From: Bacteroidota bacterium
GTDB taxonomy: Bacteria > Bacteroidota > Bacteroidia > 2-12-FULL-35-15
Length of the DNA: 54,910 nucleotides
Direction of reading: 5' to 3'
Assembly: GCA_023251805.1 (NCBI GenBank)
Contig: JAHEYB010000018.1
Location: 1-54,910, forward strand
Below the pieces are notes generated by a model. That model saw only the letters and a list, made by a program, of their open reading frames with translations, did not search any database and had not been told where the DNA came from. Each line of letters opens with the position of its first letter. The stretch's first letter is position 1. The position numbers and the translations under genes were made by a program. Positions 51,952-54,910 of the stretch are shown piece after piece.

Positions 51952-52668
51952 TTATCGATCAAAATTATATTGCGAATAATCCTGAACAACAGTCGCCAAA
52001 AACTGTGAGTGAGGTAAATTAGTAGTAATTCCCATTGTTTCTTTGGTCTTTTTAGCCAACCGCTCAATCGCTTGTTGATTCCCTGTTCGTAAAGCAACTT
52101 GCATCACTTCCTTAATAATTGCAATATCGGCATCCGAAAGTTTTGACACATCTTCAAAAACAATGGTATAGGACGATTTTACTTTATTTAAAATAGTGTC
52201 ACTAATCGTCACCTTTTGTTTCATTTTAATAACCGTGGTTCCTGCAGCCATATCTCCAATACGTTGTCCTTTTCCATTTGCCAAGATAGCAATGAGTGCT
52301 ATACCGCCTGAAAATAAACGTGTATCAATAATACGTAACAACCAACGCAATAAATAGGCCCCAAAACCTGCTTGAGTTCCATCTAGCTTTACCACTTTTA
52401 TTTTCATAATCATTTTTCCAAATGATTTGCCTTGGAAAAACATCTCACATAATAAATCATAAAGTAAAACAGGAAGAAACATTATAATAATTAGCCAAAT
52501 ATTGTCTTCCAACACACTCCCAAGAGCCATAGCAAACAGCACTATTACAAGTGCATAGGCGAAAAAAAAAACATAATCCAAAAGGGTAGCTAATATACGA
52601 TCGCCAATACTGGCCAACTCGTATTCGATATCCACATTTTGAGTCGTTTGTATGCTAATGTTATCCAT
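51952..52668 (-). CDS. RDD family membrane protein
   Basis: 238 residues. The RDD domain (about 15-155) has three or four membrane segments, with the characteristic RILATLLDYVFFF near the start and RWLLRIIDTRLFSGG in the loop. A C-terminal cytoplasmic helical part of about 80 residues (SDADIAIIKEVMQVALRTGN) follows. In Bacteroidota it is the usual divergent neighbour of the SpoIIM gene. Function unknown; some RDD members are Na+/H+ antiport-like. Confidence 0.87.
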   Translation of the reverse strand: MDNISIQTTQNVDIEYELASIGDRILATLLDYVFFFAYALVIVLFAMALGSVLEDNIWLIIIMFLPVLLYDLLCEMFFQGKSFGKMIMKIKVVKLDGTQAGFGAYLLRWLLRIIDTRLFSGGIALIAILANGKGQRIGDMAAGTTVIKMKQKVTISDTILNKVKSSYTIVFEDVSKLSDADIAIIKEVMQVALRTGNQQAIERLAKKTKETMGITTNLPHSQFLATVVQDYSQYNFDR

Positions 52669-52776
52669 AGAGTAGGATTTTTCATAAAAATAAGCATTTA
52701 AATGGATTATTAAAAACCCTTTATTTAACGATTATTTTGTATAAATTTACAAAGATGCGTATAAGATGACGCAAAA

Positions 52777-53775
52777 TTGAGTAGAACAAATAAACTCCAG
52801 GTGAAAGAAATTACTTTTTTAAAACAAAATGCCGATAAGTGGCAAGAATTTGAAACACTTATTTCCACAAAAGGAGGTTCCAACCCTGATTTGATGGCCG
52901 ATTTATTTATTCAGCTTACCGATGATTTATCTTATTCTAAAACACATTACCCAAAAGCAAAAACTACACAATATCTTAATTCGATTGCTGCACGTGTACA
53001 TCAGGAAATTTACAAAAACAAAAAAGAAAAAAAATCGCGTATCATTACTTTCTGGAAATACGAACTGCCATTTATTTTCAAAAATTCACACAAACAACTT
53101 CTTTATTCATTCATCATTTTCGCTGTAGCCTTTTTAATAGGAGTTGTTTCCAGCATTTATGATGATTCATTTCTTAGAGTGATCCTGGGAGATGAATATG
53201 TAAATGGCACATTGGAAAGTATCAAAAATGGAGATCCAATGGCCATCTACAAAAGCGATTCACAGATGAACATGTTTTTTGGAATAACGATTCATAACAT
53301 CCAAGTTTCATTTGTATGTTTTGCTATGGGAATACTATGTTCGTTTGGTACAGGTTATATGCTATTTAGTAATGGAATAATGGTTGGCGCATTTCAATTT
53401 TTCTTTTATACCAAAGGAGTGTTACTACAATCGGCATTGGTTGTATGGATACATGGCACCTTGGAAATTTCTGCTATAGTAATTGCTGGTTGTGCAGGAC
53501 TAACAATGGGAAATAGTATTTTATTTCCTGGAACATATTCAAGAAGCATTTCATTTGTTAAAGGCGCTAAGCAAGGAGTAAAAATTGTAGTGGGCTTGAT
53601 TCCTGTTTTTATTGCTGCAGGATTTTTGGAATCATTTGTTACCCGCTATAGTAATATGCCTATGTGGCTGAGCCTATCCATCATTGGCGTATCTCTTACC
53701 TTTATCATTTGGTATTTTATTGTTTACCCCATTCGCTTAAATAATAAAGCACAAAAAATATTCATCAAAAAATAA
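52777..53775 (+). CDS. Stage II sporulation protein M family membrane protein
   Basis: 332 residues from a TTG start; an in-frame stop lies 4 codons upstream, and no ATG precedes the conserved region (EITFLKQNADKWQEFE). Six membrane segments follow from about 110 (FIIFAVAFLIGVVSSIY, HGTLEISAIVIAGCAGLTMG). SpoIIM family members outside sporulating bacteria sit in a cluster with RDD, DUF4129, MoxR-type AAA and DUF58 genes; role unclear, perhaps envelope-stress or complex assembly. Next gene starts 17 bp later. Confidence 0.88.
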   Translation: MSRTNKLQVKEITFLKQNADKWQEFETLISTKGGSNPDLMADLFIQLTDDLSYSKTHYPKAKTTQYLNSIAARVHQEIYKNKKEKKSRIITFWKYELPFIFKNSHKQLLYSFIIFAVAFLIGVVSSIYDDSFLRVILGDEYVNGTLESIKNGDPMAIYKSDSQMNMFFGITIHNIQVSFVCFAMGILCSFGTGYMLFSNGIMVGAFQFFFYTKGVLLQSALVVWIHGTLEISAIVIAGCAGLTMGNSILFPGTYSRSISFVKGAKQGVKIVVGLIPVFIAAGFLESFVTRYSNMPMWLSLSIIGVSLTFIIWYFIVYPIRLNNKAQKIFIKK

Positions 53776-53792
53776 TTTTAAATTCTAAAACT

Positions 53793-54770
53793 ATGAATCA
53801 AGAAAAAATTAATTTACGTCAAGTCCGTGATTTTGGAGAAACATTTAATGCCTCTGTTAAATTAGTCAGACAAAATTTTAAATTGTTTTTTAAATCATTG
53901 ATCTTTATTGCGGGGCCTTTTCTTATAATCAGTTCCATTGCAGGGGCCTTTTATCAAGCAAACGCAATAACGATGCAAAGTCGTTTGCAATCGAGTATGA
54001 TGTATGGCAACAATCCTTTGGATGTAATTATGGAGCAATTTGGATGGACTTATTTAATATTTATTGTGGCCAGCATTGTTGCAAATTTAGCCTTGGTTGG
54101 TACCGTTTATTCATTTATCATTAATTATTCTGAAAAAGGACCGGGTCAATTTACAGTAAATGATGTAGCTAGCACTTTAATAAAAAATACAGGCGGAATT
54201 CTTGGAGTTTTCTTTGGACTTACTATTGTGCTGCTTCTAGTGATTTTCGTTGTTGTTGCGCTAGGAGTTATCATCGGAGCTGCAATTCCAGTTTTAGGAA
54301 TTTTATTTTTATTGGCTGCCATTTTTGGAATGCTCATTTTATTTCCTCCTTTAATTTGGCAATTGTCTGCTGTTTATCTGGTAAAGATGGAAGAAGGCTT
54401 AGGCGTATTTCAATCCTTTGGAAAAACAAAAGATGTAATGAGAGGCAATTTTTGGTGGACTTGGTTGATTGTAGTTTGTACAAGTTTTGGAGTAGGAATA
54501 ATTGGGATAGTATTTACACTTCCACAAATTGCTTATCAAATGGTATTAACTTTTAGTAGTTTGCAAGGTGGTGAAAATGAAACTTCCATTCCATTTATAG
54601 TTGTAGCAACCATTTGTACGTTTTGCACTACATTAATTTATAGTTTAATGTATGTTGTTAATGGAGTTCATTATTATAGCTTGGCTGAAAAAATGGATGG
54701 CAAAGGAATGATCCAAAGAATAAATGAAATTGGGAATAGTACAAGCACGAATGTTACTCAACAATATTAA
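53793..54770 (+). CDS. Multi-pass membrane protein of the SpoIIM cluster
   Basis: 325 residues with at least six hydrophobic segments, two of them long and Gly/Val-rich (GVFFGLTIVLLLVIFVVVAL and nearby). Pattern resembles the glycerophosphoryl-diester-phosphodiesterase-membrane/DUF-type proteins found between SpoIIM and DUF4129 genes. I cannot name a specific function. The last codons overlap the next gene by 20 bp. Confidence 0.75.
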   Translation: MNQEKINLRQVRDFGETFNASVKLVRQNFKLFFKSLIFIAGPFLIISSIAGAFYQANAITMQSRLQSSMMYGNNPLDVIMEQFGWTYLIFIVASIVANLALVGTVYSFIINYSEKGPGQFTVNDVASTLIKNTGGILGVFFGLTIVLLLVIFVVVALGVIIGAAIPVLGILFLLAAIFGMLILFPPLIWQLSAVYLVKMEEGLGVFQSFGKTKDVMRGNFWWTWLIVVCTSFGVGIIGIVFTLPQIAYQMVLTFSSLQGGENETSIPFIVVATICTFCTTLIYSLMYVVNGVHYYSLAEKMDGKGMIQRINEIGNSTSTNVTQQY

Positions 54771-54910
54771 TCGAATTAATTTCTACATTTTTATTTCACT
54801 CTTTTTTTTATTGAAGAGCAGTTCAGGTTATGGAATAAACGATTCGATTAAATCGGAGCACAAATTGGCTATTGATTCAAGTAAGATTCAAGTGCGACAA
54901 CTAAACCCTC
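54751..54910 (+). CDS. Partial DUF4129-like gene (start only)
   Basis: Open from the ATG at 54751 to the window end (53 codons). A signal-like hydrophobic stretch (FYIFISLFFLLKSSSG) is followed by DSSKIQVRQLNP, which resembles the opening of DUF4129 proteins of this cluster. It overlaps the previous gene by 20 bp, so it is translationally coupled. The rest lies off the window. Confidence 0.6.
   Translation, partial: MLLNNINRINFYIFISLFFLLKSSSGYGINDSIKSEHKLAIDSSKIQVRQLNP

Noticed and set aside
51920-51965. tRNA-like T-arm (GGGTTCGCGTTCC)
   Set aside because: The loop does not fit TTCRANY, and no acceptor or anticodon stems pair.

Overview
The window comes from a low-GC member of the Bacteroidota (Bacteroidetes). 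The evidence is type IX secretion (T9SS) sorting domains on several exported proteins, gldD and gldE side by side, promoter -7 elements of the TAnnTTTG type, and family-typical proteins (COX15-type haem A synthase, Rne/Rng, CarboxypepD_reg plug protein, SprB repeats). No rRNA, tRNA, CRISPR array, insertion sequence or prophage was seen. Family or genus cannot be fixed from the sequence alone.

Layout. 1-1355 (minus): a GMC-type oxidoreductase that runs off the left edge, translationally coupled to a small upstream gene. 1430-6761: an SDR reductase, a GT2/DUF2304 pair, an arabinose-5-phosphate isomerase (KdsD/KpsF) and RecQ. 6892-13302: four secreted proteins with type A T9SS sorting domains, three on plus and one large one on minus. 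13666-20585: a YCII-VOC fusion, an M20 amidohydrolase, a half-size TauE/SafE protein, a 1107-aa propeller/barrel protein, a metallo-beta-lactamase-fold hydrolase and a DUF1653 protein. 20698-32610 (minus): a 3970-residue SprB-like adhesin that takes up over a fifth of the window. It has 20 perfectly phased 78-residue repeats, 17 SprB-type repeats, PKD domains and a type B (gliding-associated) C-terminal domain.

33003-38078 (minus): serS, rpmA, rplU, an EamA transporter, and a sigma factor with a TPR/anti-sigma-like partner. 38337-41535: an exported thioredoxin, a decayed barrel gene, a plug-only TonB-type protein and two small outer-membrane barrel proteins. 41721-49491: haem A synthase, then the Bacteroidota block gldD-gldE-ssb-mutY (minus), HU, a TPR protein, an unlisted-size 29-aa bS22-like ribosomal protein and Rne/Rng (plus). 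49605-54910: an X-Pro/CocE hydrolase, DUF1304, RDD (minus), then SpoIIM, a membrane protein and the first codons of a DUF4129-like gene, i.e. the left part of the SpoIIM/DUF4129/MoxR/DUF58 cluster.

How it works together. The recurrent theme is the cell envelope and surface: T9SS cargo with A- and B-type sorting domains, the gliding lipoprotein GldD and its partner GldE, outer-membrane barrels, and LPS precursor synthesis. The rest is housekeeping (translation, DNA repair, RNA turnover).

The most unusual signals are: (1) many gene borders carry short degenerate runs of simple 7-12 base words, of at least six word families, often as inverted pairs, and two of them appear to encode the lipoprotein signal peptide of GldD; (2) a perfect 14-bp inverted repeat overlaps the predicted -7 element of the giant adhesin gene; (3) a co-varying second cysteine pair occurs in a subset of the adhesin's SprB repeats; (4) an intact DUF1653 gene and a decayed DUF1653 tail flank the adhesin in direct orientation.
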